From the IMG/VR virus record IMGVR_UViG_3300006174_000003, positions 1 through 40,157 of that record: 40,157 nt of DNA. The stretch is one strand, 5' to 3'. Both the position numbers and the translations under genes were made by a program. This document shows positions 15,722 to 24,393 of this stretch, in pieces. The notes below the pieces were generated by a model that made no database searches, was not told the origin of the DNA, and saw only the letters and a list, made by a program, of their open reading frames with translations. Each line of letters starts with the position of its first letter. Within the stretch, counting starts at the first letter, position 1. Origin of the DNA: a virus.

Positions 15722-17040
15722 GCGCCTATACCTACCTTGAGTATCAGATCGGTGCCTGGTATGTGTGGGAAGCCCCTGAAGTTATTTATGTTATTCCATT
15801 TGTTGGCACATGTCGTATCAAGTAGGTCACAACCTGCAGTCACATATGCTGTGTCACCTGGTGATACAGGATATGGGAATGCATCACCAAGCAACAGCAG
15901 ATCACTCGCACCAGCAGGTGAACCAGACAGTGTCAATACCAGATCCTGTACATATACATCTAGAAGATGCTGTGCCTGATCATTGTGCAACTGCAAGCCA
16001 CATGTCATAGTACCACCACCTCCACTTGCAAGCGTGTTTATAGCCGCAAGTGATGGGCTCTCAAGTGTTATGTTGTTCTGGAATATACCACTCCAACTTT
16101 CTTGATCAAGCAAATATTGATTGCCAATCGGTACCTGCACATACAGGTTGACAGTACCTTGTTGTATCTGTGACCTAAGGTTCCATGAACCTTGGTAAGA
16201 TAGATATGCAGAACTCCATGTGCCCGATGGTATAGGAAATGTGAAGTATGTACCTATCATAGATAACCAACCAACTGTAAGGTTGCTGTTAAATGGAACG
16301 CCACCAGGCGATGATGGTGACGATATGACATTATTGCTTAGGTATGATGATGGATCACCATGTACTTTTATCTCACGTGTTATGCCAGCATTGGCACCAG
16401 TGATGAACTGTATCTTACCATATGTGTAATAGTTGAGCACAGACACTATGCCAGACATATACATAGATGTCTGGTCTGGTACCGATGTAACAGTGCCAAC
16501 ATATCTAACTGGGTGACCAGATGTATCCATACCACCAACAGTGTCGAATTTGCACCTATGGTCGCCGAAGAACTTTACCATGCAGGTAGGGTTGATCGTC
16601 TCGCCAATCTGTTGGCTCATCAACTGTGTCAGTGATCGTAGTTCAACTATGTACTTGTTGCCTGCGGTCTTGAAATCACCAAGGGTACCAGACAATGGTA
16701 TCATGTTGCCGATCGTCAGGTCGTCTGGATTGACCATGAATATGGACAGACGCGACTTGTCATATTTGCCTGCGAATATATCTGCATCAGTTATGGAGTC
16801 GCTCATTATGAGACCTGTGACTTCCATGTTGTCTACACCGGTACCAACATTTGCGACTATAGGTGAACCTGACACGGCAGACTGATGCTCATATGTTACA
16901 CCATCAAATACTATGTCAGAGTCCCATGTAGTGAAACCCATGACAGTAGAGTTCGTCAATACCAGTTTGACACATATTGCACATTGCATTGTCTCACCAT
17001 TAAGGTAAGCCTTGAATGCTTCTGTTATATCTCTTGGCAT
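15718..17040 (-). CDS. DUF2163 family tail hub protein (GTA gp13-like)
   Basis: This 440-residue protein belongs to the baseplate-hub DUF2163 family. Its N-terminus starts with a short helix (ITEAFKAYLNGE) and then a beta domain (VMGFTTWDSDIVFDGVTYEH). The central NPTCMVKFFGDHRCKFD, with two cysteines, is the family signature; in relatives such cysteines can bind a metal cluster. Residues about 200-380 look like an insertion, beta-rich and with a carbohydrate-binding character, not seen in short DUF2163 members. It follows the DUF2460 gene by two bases. The confidence reflects the motif and the conserved gene order. Confidence 0.88.
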   Translation of the reverse strand: MPRDITEAFKAYLNGETMQCAICVKLVLTNSTVMGFTTWDSDIVFDGVTYEHQSAVSGSPIVANVGTGVDNMEVTGLIMSDSITDADIFAGKYDKSRLSIFMVNPDDLTIGNMIPLSGTLGDFKTAGNKYIVELRSLTQLMSQQIGETINPTCMVKFFGDHRCKFDTVGGMDTSGHPVRYVGTVTSVPDQTSMYMSGIVSVLNYYTYGKIQFITGANAGITREIKVHGDPSSYLSNNVISSPSSPGGVPFNSNLTVGWLSMIGTYFTFPIPSGTWSSAYLSYQGSWNLRSQIQQGTVNLYVQVPIGNQYLLDQESWSGIFQNNITLESPSLAAINTLASGGGGTMTCGLQLHNDQAQHLLDVYVQDLVLTLSGSPAGASDLLLLGDAFPYPVSPGDTAYVTAGCDLLDTTCANKWNNINNFRGFPHIPGTDLILKVGIGA

Positions 17041-17042
17041 TG

Positions 17043-17711
17043 TTAGTCTCTTATCTCTACTATATTGATCGAGTCAATACTACGTATAGTCGTTGCCTCT
17101 TGTACAAACTTCATCTCGTCTACATCGAACCTTGCATGTATGTGGAACTGGCCGCTCCATGTCATCTGTTGTGTGTTATATGTCGATGGTGACTCAAGTG
17201 TCACTACACCAGATGTATAGTCAATTGTATAACCATTAGATCCCATGCCACCTTCGACAAGTGCATTGCCAGATCCATCACGTATGATTATTGTACCTGT
17301 AATAGGTTTGCTTATTTTACGCACCTTTGTGTAAGAACCAAATGCATAAGATTTATACATTTGTAATGGGCTGGTGCCATCACATGGTAACTTAGTCGGC
17401 TGTAAAGGTGTAGGTGTCAAATAACCCATGGGTGTATTCGAACCTACACGATAGTCATGGTAGTCAGACCAGTCAAGGAACCTGAAACTGTCAAGTCTAC
17501 CCTGTACAAGATTAAACAACGATGTTAGATCATACATCTGTTCGGGCTTCTTCAATGTGTATGCAACATCCCACTTGTAACGTGGTAGTCGCCACAGTGC
17601 TGCACGTTGCTCTACGCCAGAGCCAGTGACTGTCACCAATGTATTGAACGTTGGGCCACCGGCCGTGCCTTGGCTTATATCTGTTGGAAACAAAACATCT
17701 ATGAATGTCAT
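17043..17711 (-). CDS. DUF2460 family distal tail protein (GTA gp12-like)
   Basis: This 222-residue protein forms the ring between the tail tube and the hub. The sequence starts with FIDVLFPTDISQG and continues with RWDV-type residues (RLPRYKWDVAYTLKK) and FRFLDWSDYH, all typical of DUF2460. The second half contains TGTIIIRDGSG and YTSGVVTLESP, the beta-hairpins of the family. The ATG overlaps the stop of the tape measure gene by one base (TAATG), indicating coupled translation. Confidence 0.9.
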   Translation of the reverse strand: MTFIDVLFPTDISQGTAGGPTFNTLVTVTGSGVEQRAALWRLPRYKWDVAYTLKKPEQMYDLTSLFNLVQGRLDSFRFLDWSDYHDYRVGSNTPMGYLTPTPLQPTKLPCDGTSPLQMYKSYAFGSYTKVRKISKPITGTIIIRDGSGNALVEGGMGSNGYTIDYTSGVVTLESPSTYNTQQMTWSGQFHIHARFDVDEMKFVQEATTIRSIDSINIVEIRD

Positions 17712-20700
17712 TATCTATCCCTGTTCAATGCACGTCTTGCATTAGTGGCAGACTGGTATCCAATCTGTCCCTCTGTATTCCTGAACTGTTGTGGGTTCTG
17801 CACACCTGTTATGTTAAAGTATTGATGTATATGTGTATCACCAACAGACGCGGCTGTAGAACCAGGTGATGCACGACCAGGGCCACGCATACCCGGACCC
17901 ATATTGTCTATGTGCATATTGCCCTGTTCATCAACAGTTAGTCTCTCTGCCTTGTTCTCACCAACTATATATGATTTACCTTTTTCCATCGGACTACCTG
18001 TTGCAGCCGTGACTGATCCAGGGCCACTACTGAAACCTGTAGATGTACCACCACCACTAGATGCACCACCGCCACCACCTCCGGATGCAGCACCACCAAT
18101 GGCGCCGAGGATAGATGGCAACTGGTTCATCATAAGCTGCAGGAACTGAGACTCTAACCACTTGACCGCAAGTTGGAACAGCATGTTCTCAAAGTCCTGC
18201 ACTACACCATTAAAGAAGCCCTTGAACCCATGCTGCCGTAGGTTCTCAAGTGACTTGCCAAATATGTCAGCAGTCTGTGACATGACCTCTGACAGTATAG
18301 ACTTTATGTCGGCAGTCTGTCTAAGATGTTTGATAGTATCCTGTTGCTGTTTATCCATCGCTTTCCAGGCCGATGCAGATATCTTTATGTCACCGACTGA
18401 GTGTATATATGACTCACTCATGGCGTCATTAGCTTCTTTAACCTTCTGCATTATCTCGGCGACATCTTTAGATGTCTTGTCAAGTGCATCATTGGCGGCT
18501 ATCTGTTTGTATGTTGCCTCAGCTGCTGCAAGCATTGCGGCCTGGTTCTTGACCTGTGATGGATCATTGAATATGTCTTCGTATTGCTTCTTGAAGTTAT
18601 CCATGAACTCATCGTGTTTGCCCTGTGCTTCACTGTTTCCACCACGATCCTTGTTAAGCGTATTAACAGAGTCATCAAGTTTGCCAGACAGATAACTTCT
18701 GTACTTGCTTAGTTCATCGTTTTGCTTCTTCTGTTTCTCAGTGTCATCTGCAGTCGCCTTTGCAAACGCAACATTGGCGGCATATATGTCGCCGAGGATG
18801 TGGGCCACATCTTCGCCTGTGGCGACGAATACTTTAAGTTGGTCGATCGTTTGGCCAAGATCCATGTGGCTAAGCATGGTCAATGCTTTATTGCCAGTTA
18901 CACCTGTAAACTTCTTTAGTGCATCTGGATCTTCAGCAAGCTGCATGGCAAATTGATCTTGTGGTGTATCGCTTTTCTTACGTGGTTCATTTACATACTT
19001 TAACAGGTCTTTCTGTTGAGAGTTCGTAGCACTATTTTTATCGTATATATCTTGTGCATTTGCACTGGCAAGTAGCTGCTGAATGAGTGTAAAGAACTTC
19101 TTCATCAGTTCTGACTGTGGTGTGTCGACTGGCATAGGTGCCACACCACCCTTTGGTACCTGTGTTGGTGTTATACCAACCTTCAGATTACCAGACATGT
19201 TAGCAATGTCTTGTGTACTTGGCAGTCTTGGACTACCAGCCTGGTGGTACAAATGTGCGTACTTGCCACCAGGATTAACAAGATCAATGATCATCTCTTC
19301 AAGGTGTTTGTGATCTGTAGCAGAGTCTAATACCTTTCGCTTCTGTATCTGGAAGTCAGCGGCATCTGCTTCTTTCTTGGCATCTACATACTTCTTGGTC
19401 TCATCATTAAGTTGTGCTTGTGCATATGACTGTGCAAACAATGCATCAGCAGCCGACTTGCTGTACTTTGCAAGTTCAGCGAGCTTACCATGTTGTCTAT
19501 CCCACATTATCTCTGCTGCACTACCCTCATGTGATATGTCAAAGTATGCCTTGCCTAGATCATACAGTTGCTGTTGTGCAGCCTTAAGTGCAGCATTGTA
19601 TGCACTAACCTTAGACTTGGCAGCACTATCATCCCCATCATTTGCTGTGTTCTTTGTCTGATTGTGTGCCCATGGTTCATGATTTTCTTTATTGTTTATG
19701 CTAGGTAACTTAGGATGCAATGCATCATATGTATCTTGCATAGACTTTTTGGTCTCTGCATTAAGTTGTTTGTTAGCGGCTATTGCAGCAAGCATTGCCT
19801 GTCTTGCCTTGGCAAGATCCTGCATAGATGCCTTCTGCATGTTAGGTAATACATCTTGTTTTCCACTCTGTGAGAATGGTGCATATGTATCTGTCTGTGT
19901 CGTGTATGGGCTACCATAGCCAGGTTCACCTGGCTGTGCGATATGCTTAGTAAATGTAGGTGCTGGCACATATCCATGTGTCAGTGACCATTGTGATTGT
20001 TGTATAACCTGATTGTTCTGATCATACTGTTGTGCACGATTAGCATTGTCAGTCTGTAGTGCTTGTGCAGCTGCAAGTGCAGCAGCTGCCCTCATCTGTA
20101 CATAACTATTGGTGGCCTTGTCAGCAGCATCTGCAACAACACCAAGTATTTTACCTTGTGCATCGAACCCACTTATAAGATCCGGATTAAGTGCTAGTAT
20201 CTGATTGAGTATACTATGTGTATCTTTACCTGCAGCATGTAGGTCATTGTATCTCTTGACAAGTTCAACGACCTGTTTGGCATGTAGAGATGCCTGCTCT
20301 GCATTAGCAGCATGTGCCTTGGCCTGTGTCACCATACTCTGTGTGACAACTTCTGCTGTGTCATCTAGTGTATGTAACTTTAAATTGGCTATATATAATG
20401 CAGTACCAAATACTGCAACAGCTGCAAGTACAGGTAATATTGCAAGGCCAAATGATGCAAGACCAGCCAACAATCCAGGGCCACTAAGTGCTTCGGCGGC
20501 CACACCCATCGTAATAAGTGCGGTTCTAAGTTGTGCAATACCTATTACAAGTTTGCCGACTGTACCAACAAGTATAAGTGCAGCACCAGCAAGTGCTATA
20601 AACTTAACATCATTTTCTTTGGTACTCTCTGACAGGCCATTGAAATCCTTGAACAACACATTCACACCACCAATGATTTTGACGATAGATGGTGTAAGTG

Positions 20701-22312
20701 CATTCGCAATAGTTGATGCCAGTATGGTACCCATGTTCTGAACGCGACCAAGTTGATTGTTCAGATTGGCAAGTGATTGCTGGTACATCGCATTAACTTG
20801 TGATCCTCTGTCAAGAGAGTCAACAAGATGTTGGTAGTTATTCTCAAAGTCTTGGAAACCAGTACCGGTTGCAATCAGTGCACCTACAGTACCACGCAGA
20901 TTTGGGAACACTTTCTCTGCAAGGTCTGGTGCGGTCTGTACATTTAGTTTGGCACGTTGTGCCTTGTTAAGCTTGTTGAATGCCTCGACGACCTTATCGA
21001 ATGTACCACGTAGACCATTGGCCCTTAGTCCAATGTTGGTAAAGTCCGCAGGCAGATCGACACCGGTCATCTTGTGCAACAATGCGAGTTCCTTGCGGAC
21101 TGCTGCCGATGGCTGTGTGATCTTCTGTATGTCATTTCTTAGCTGTGTAGCAGCCTGTGAACCAGACAGGCCATGCTGTGTGAACGTGATAAGTGCGGCA
21201 TTTGCCTCTGTGAAAGATATACCAAGGTTGGCGGCCGTCGCATACAACTGACCACCAACATCAATCATCTGCTGCATTGTCAATGTGGATCGTCGACCAG
21301 TCTCTATCATTTCTGACATAGTCTTATCGAGACCCGCTGGTGTACGTGGCAGATTGAACTCTTTAGTGGCTTTGGCCAAAAGCTCTGCTGTGTCAGCAAT
21401 GTTCGTACCTGTAGCAATGGACCCCTTCATTGCGGTACGTAAGCCATTGGCCGCCTCGGTCGCCGAGAAGGTATAGTCTGTGAACAGGCGGAAGCCGTGG
21501 GCGAGTTCGTCCATATTGGCACCACCTTCAACACCTAGTTGTTCCACTACTGCATTCATGAATTGAATGTTCTTTGTGGACAACATGGTATTGTGTGCCA
21601 TATTGGTTAACATCAAGTTGAAGTCTGCACCGACCTTAGTGCCAAGTGCGAGACCACCTGTTATGACAAGACCACTAACAAGTGCCGTACCTGCCACAGC
21701 ATTGAGTGCTCTTGTTCTATGTTCTGCCGCATCCTGTTGGCGTCGTAATGCCATGGCTGTAGCCACATCATTAGATGCATCTACTGACTCTTCAAAATTA
21801 CTTGCACGTGATTTAATATATGCACTCTTAGAAGATGCGGCTTTCGCCGTCGCAGCATACTTTGCTTCACGTACATTTAATTCATCAAGTGCGGCAGTTG
21901 CACGTTTTGCTTCAATCTCCATTGCCTGAAGGTCTTTTACAGCTGCTGCTAAATCTTTACGTGCCTGTACTATACCAGTACGGCTACCTTTTGGTTGGGC
22001 CGCCAATGTGGCTACACGTTGTGCCTGTAATTCTTTAATCTGTCTCGCAATGTCTGCCTGTTGCTGTGCACTAAATGCTGCATTCATCGCAGCACCACGC
22101 CGCTGGCCCATTGCATTCTGCATTATGAATGCAGTCTGTGCCGTACTGTCAAGTCTAGCGGCCTGTGCACGCATGGCGGCAACAGTGGCTGTGGTCTGCT
22201 GACCACGTACCTTAACTTGGTTTAGACGTGCATCAACCTCGTTCATACCTAGCTTGAACTGTGTTAGGTCTGCACCTACCTGCGCTATTAGGTTTGCCAC
22301 TGTTATCGACAA
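17711..22312 (-). CDS. Tape measure protein
   Basis: This 1,533-residue tape measure protein sets tail length. At about 0.15 nm per residue the tail should be near 230 nm. The N-terminus is coiled coil (residues 1-170). A TP901-type tape-measure domain follows, with signatures such as TMQQMIDVGGQLYATAA and FTQHGLSGSQAATQLRNDI. Hydrophobic membrane segments include IALAGAALILVGTVGKLVIG and GLASFGLAILPVLAAVAVFG. The remaining part is helical with Gly-rich spacers near the C-terminus (SGGGGGGASSGGG). The start is TTG 22312, immediately after the TAA of the frameshifted chaperone product, with AGGA eight bases upstream. Confidence 0.95.
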   Translation of the reverse strand: MSITVANLIAQVGADLTQFKLGMNEVDARLNQVKVRGQQTTATVAAMRAQAARLDSTAQTAFIMQNAMGQRRGAAMNAAFSAQQQADIARQIKELQAQRVATLAAQPKGSRTGIVQARKDLAAAVKDLQAMEIEAKRATAALDELNVREAKYAATAKAASSKSAYIKSRASNFEESVDASNDVATAMALRRQQDAAEHRTRALNAVAGTALVSGLVITGGLALGTKVGADFNLMLTNMAHNTMLSTKNIQFMNAVVEQLGVEGGANMDELAHGFRLFTDYTFSATEAANGLRTAMKGSIATGTNIADTAELLAKATKEFNLPRTPAGLDKTMSEMIETGRRSTLTMQQMIDVGGQLYATAANLGISFTEANAALITFTQHGLSGSQAATQLRNDIQKITQPSAAVRKELALLHKMTGVDLPADFTNIGLRANGLRGTFDKVVEAFNKLNKAQRAKLNVQTAPDLAEKVFPNLRGTVGALIATGTGFQDFENNYQHLVDSLDRGSQVNAMYQQSLANLNNQLGRVQNMGTILASTIANALTPSIVKIIGGVNVLFKDFNGLSESTKENDVKFIALAGAALILVGTVGKLVIGIAQLRTALITMGVAAEALSGPGLLAGLASFGLAILPVLAAVAVFGTALYIANLKLHTLDDTAEVVTQSMVTQAKAHAANAEQASLHAKQVVELVKRYNDLHAAGKDTHSILNQILALNPDLISGFDAQGKILGVVADAADKATNSYVQMRAAAALAAAQALQTDNANRAQQYDQNNQVIQQSQWSLTHGYVPAPTFTKHIAQPGEPGYGSPYTTQTDTYAPFSQSGKQDVLPNMQKASMQDLAKARQAMLAAIAANKQLNAETKKSMQDTYDALHPKLPSINNKENHEPWAHNQTKNTANDGDDSAAKSKVSAYNAALKAAQQQLYDLGKAYFDISHEGSAAEIMWDRQHGKLAELAKYSKSAADALFAQSYAQAQLNDETKKYVDAKKEADAADFQIQKRKVLDSATDHKHLEEMIIDLVNPGGKYAHLYHQAGSPRLPSTQDIANMSGNLKVGITPTQVPKGGVAPMPVDTPQSELMKKFFTLIQQLLASANAQDIYDKNSATNSQQKDLLKYVNEPRKKSDTPQDQFAMQLAEDPDALKKFTGVTGNKALTMLSHMDLGQTIDQLKVFVATGEDVAHILGDIYAANVAFAKATADDTEKQKKQNDELSKYRSYLSGKLDDSVNTLNKDRGGNSEAQGKHDEFMDNFKKQYEDIFNDPSQVKNQAAMLAAAEATYKQIAANDALDKTSKDVAEIMQKVKEANDAMSESYIHSVGDIKISASAWKAMDKQQQDTIKHLRQTADIKSILSEVMSQTADIFGKSLENLRQHGFKGFFNGVVQDFENMLFQLAVKWLESQFLQLMMNQLPSILGAIGGAASGGGGGGASSGGGTSTGFSSGPGSVTAATGSPMEKGKSYIVGENKAERLTVDEQGNMHIDNMGPGMRGPGRASPGSTAASVGDTHIHQYFNITGVQNPQQFRNTEGQIGYQSATNARRALNRDR

Positions 22313-22522
22313 TTAACTTTTCCTAGCCCTCTCGTATTCGGCGTAGCTTTCGGCAGACTGTGCCATTAAAGCTCTTTGTCGCCACATCATTGGTTTGAGC
22401 TCCAGCTCCCACGGGGCAACACCGAGATAACGTGCTGCCCGCATGGTAAGGTACCATGATGGTGCCTTCCCGGCCCTACCGTTTAGGCAAAGGAACTTTC
22501 TGAGTTGGAGCTCTTCATTTCC
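22313..22522 (-). CDS. Tail assembly chaperone, -1 frame extension (GT part)
   Basis: This frame has no start of its own but stays open from the slip site to TAA at 22313-22315 and encodes about 69 residues. It contains LQLRKFLCLNGRAGKAPSWY and, after it, LTMRAARYLGVAPWELEL, MMWRQRALMAQ and EYERARKS. This is the typical composition of the C-terminal half of GT-type tail assembly chaperones, which bind the tape measure protein. Joined to the first 174 codons of the upstream frame it would give a product of about 243 residues. The gap would otherwise be an unusual 167-base non-coding stretch in a tightly packed operon. Confidence 0.85.
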   Translation of the reverse strand, partial: GNEELQLRKFLCLNGRAGKAPSWYLTMRAARYLGVAPWELELKPMMWRQRALMAQSAESYAEYERARKS

Positions 22523-23043
22523 CCCGGGGATAGTTGCTCCCCGACAGCCTTGACGATATCCACCATAACATTGACAGGCACGTCTATAAGACCCTGTGTA
22601 GTCACAGGCACGATCTTGCTCTCGAGCAATGGTTCGCCGTCCTCGAAGACCTGCTCAAGCACATAGACGAACCACTTCTCTTCGCCTTCGGCGAACTCAT
22701 GGTCTACCTTTGCCTGTGGCCATTCACCTATCTTGCCACCACGACCATTTATAACAAATCGCCGAGGGCCAAGGTATGGTGCCTTGAAGTTCTTGTCGAC
22801 TTCACCTGTCTCTTCGCTCTTGATGTAATCCCACACTTCATATTCGTTGGTGAGATCCCATGTGGCTATGAGTGGAAGCATCATGTCGATCATTGCGTGG
22901 CCTGCGCCAAGGTTGGAGATTTGTGACTCTTCTTCCAGCCGTGGTGTATAGGCATGCGAGAAGTATGTGACGTTAAGTACGTCGTCACCATAGTTTACCT
23001 TAAGTTCGCGTGTCTTCGACTTAAGTTTTTTGAGTGTAGGCAT
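22483..23043 (-). CDS. Tail assembly chaperone (G-like)
   Basis: This 186-residue protein lies between the major tail protein and the tape measure gene, the invariant position of lambda G-type chaperones. The sequence starts PTLKKLKSKTRELKV and contains a beta-rich middle with LGPRRFVINGRGGKIG. The C-terminal end (after codon 174) is short and Ser-rich (EMKSSNSESSFA), as expected for the unshifted product. The ATG follows GGGGAGG six bases upstream. In the family, most ribosomes make this product and a few percent shift to the GT form; that ratio is not readable from sequence. Confidence 0.85.
   Translation of the reverse strand: MPTLKKLKSKTRELKVNYGDDVLNVTYFSHAYTPRLEEESQISNLGAGHAMIDMMLPLIATWDLTNEYEVWDYIKSEETGEVDKNFKAPYLGPRRFVINGRGGKIGEWPQAKVDHEFAEGEEKWFVYVLEQVFEDGEPLLESKIVPVTTQGLIDVPVNVMVDIVKAVGEQLSPGEMKSSNSESSFA
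22522..22528 (-). promoter_or_regulatory. Programmed -1 ribosomal frameshift site CCCGGGG
   Basis: On the minus strand the sequence reads TCC CCG GGG GAA in the chaperone frame. C CCG GGG is a canonical X XXY YYZ heptamer (X=C, Y=G, Z=G). A -1 shift places the ribosome in a frame that runs open to TAA at 22313-22315, just before the tape measure start. I see no obvious strong stem downstream. Confidence 0.8.
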
Positions 23044-23075
23044 TTGTACCTCCCCGATACAATTAAAGTTTACAC

Positions 23076-23096
23076 CGGGCCGCTGCCTGCGGCCCG
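23076..23096 (-). terminator. GC-rich hairpin between major tail protein and chaperone genes
   Basis: CGGGCCGC (23076-23083) and GCGGCCCG (23089-23096) form an eight-base-pair perfect stem with a five-base loop. It lies just after the major tail protein stop (23107) and before the chaperone ribosome site. There is no clean T tract, so it probably lowers readthrough or protects the upstream mRNA end, which would help make far more tail-tube protein than chaperone. Confidence 0.5.
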
Positions 23097-23106
23097 ATGT
23101 GGTATG

Positions 23107-24393
23107 TTAGAGTGCTGTTAGCTCGACATCGATTTCGACACGTACAGCATTTCCACCCATGAGGGTTGGATCCAATATGAGTGTAGACTCATACGCACCT
23201 GTGTAGACACCATTGGTATCCTGCTTGGGTCCGGCGATTACCTTTACTGCTTCGGTGATCTTGAAGCGGTGACGGAAACCAGACTCGATCGACGGGCCGC
23301 GGATCTCAATGACACGGTAGATGATCTGTCCGGAACGAAGGTAGCCAAGAACGGTCTGCCCATTGGTATCCTGTGCCATTGTCATCTTCTGTGTCCACTT
23401 GGTCTGTGCAGACTCAACAGTGTTAGAGAATGAGTCTACACTGTCGTCAAGTGTGATTACAGGTGTCTGTCGATCCGTGCATCCCCATTCCATGTCGAAT
23501 ACACGTTTCTGTCGTTGTAGACCAACAAGAGAGGTACCAAGGAAGATACCAACGTCACTGGAGTTCATCGGCATTGATGGTTTATCGGTGATGTCTGTAA
23601 GTGGAGTAACCGTGAATGGATCTACACCTTTGACACCGATGAAGTTACCAGTCTTCGTCATTTCCTTCTCACTCATCTTTAGCATGAGTGCAGTCGGTGT
23701 CAACTGTCCGATCTGCTGACCGAAGTTGGCGATACCAGGTGCACCCTTCTCGAGTGTATACGTCTGAAGTGATGCCTCAGGTCCGAATGGTATCATATCG
23801 AATGTGAACCGCCGAGTATTGGTAGCCGTGTAAGCAACAGCGAGTGTCGGTAGTGGTGTACCTGTTGGGTTGGATAGTACAAATGTACCAGTAGACAACC
23901 ATGCGACACCAGATACAACATATGATGGTGCTGCACCAGTTACCGTTACATTACCAACACCAACATTGGTAAGTGCACCAATCGCCGCCTGTAATGCACT
24001 TGCATTCGCGAATGAGGCCGCCGCGAGTGTGGTCGTTACAGCACTACCATTGATATGTGTAGTAACATCGAAACCGATGGTACCAGACGCATTGCCAACA
24101 TTCCATGTGTTGGATACTGGTGTGCTAATGGCTGGTGAACAAAGTAGTCCGGAGAACAGGTATGCATCATCATAGTAAGCCATGTGGCCGCCGATGGTAC
24201 CGGTGGTGTACTCCTTGCCATGTGATGTGTCAGTGTCGAACTTGGATCCCTGCACCTTTATCTCGCGGATATCAGGGGTTATGTCCGGCATGAAGTCCGT
24301 CTCCATGAGACGGAATGTTGCGGCGCCTGTGACGCCAGGGGTCGTCTCTACAAATAGCTGCGACCCCTCGTATACTGTAGCTCTTTCGTTCAT
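23107..24393 (-). CDS. Core major tail protein from internal start (proposed)
   Basis: An in-frame ATG at codon 487 of the long gene is preceded by GGGAG five bases upstream (GGGAGACCACATG). It would yield a 428-residue protein beginning NERATVYEGSQLF, close to normal size for a tail-tube subunit plus a C-terminal domain. If used, the tail tube would be built mostly of short subunits with some long, lectin-bearing ones. This is inferred only from the ribosome site, the domain boundary and the composition change at the same place. Confidence 0.5.
   Translation of the reverse strand: MNERATVYEGSQLFVETTPGVTGAATFRLMETDFMPDITPDIREIKVQGSKFDTDTSHGKEYTTGTIGGHMAYYDDAYLFSGLLCSPAISTPVSNTWNVGNASGTIGFDVTTHINGSAVTTTLAAASFANASALQAAIGALTNVGVGNVTVTGAAPSYVVSGVAWLSTGTFVLSNPTGTPLPTLAVAYTATNTRRFTFDMIPFGPEASLQTYTLEKGAPGIANFGQQIGQLTPTALMLKMSEKEMTKTGNFIGVKGVDPFTVTPLTDITDKPSMPMNSSDVGIFLGTSLVGLQRQKRVFDMEWGCTDRQTPVITLDDSVDSFSNTVESAQTKWTQKMTMAQDTNGQTVLGYLRSGQIIYRVIEIRGPSIESGFRHRFKITEAVKVIAGPKQDTNGVYTGAYESTLILDPTLMGGNAVRVEIDVELTAL

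Noticed and set aside
17904-22202. Many plus-strand frames opposite the tape measure gene
   Set aside because: They are Ala/Ser/Cys-rich shadows of a long helical protein and have no ribosome sites.
22483-22530. GGGGGAA as the frameshift heptamer
   Set aside because: In the chaperone frame this gives GGG GAA, whose A-site tRNA would re-pair poorly after a -1 shift; the adjacent CCCGGGG fits the canonical pattern better.
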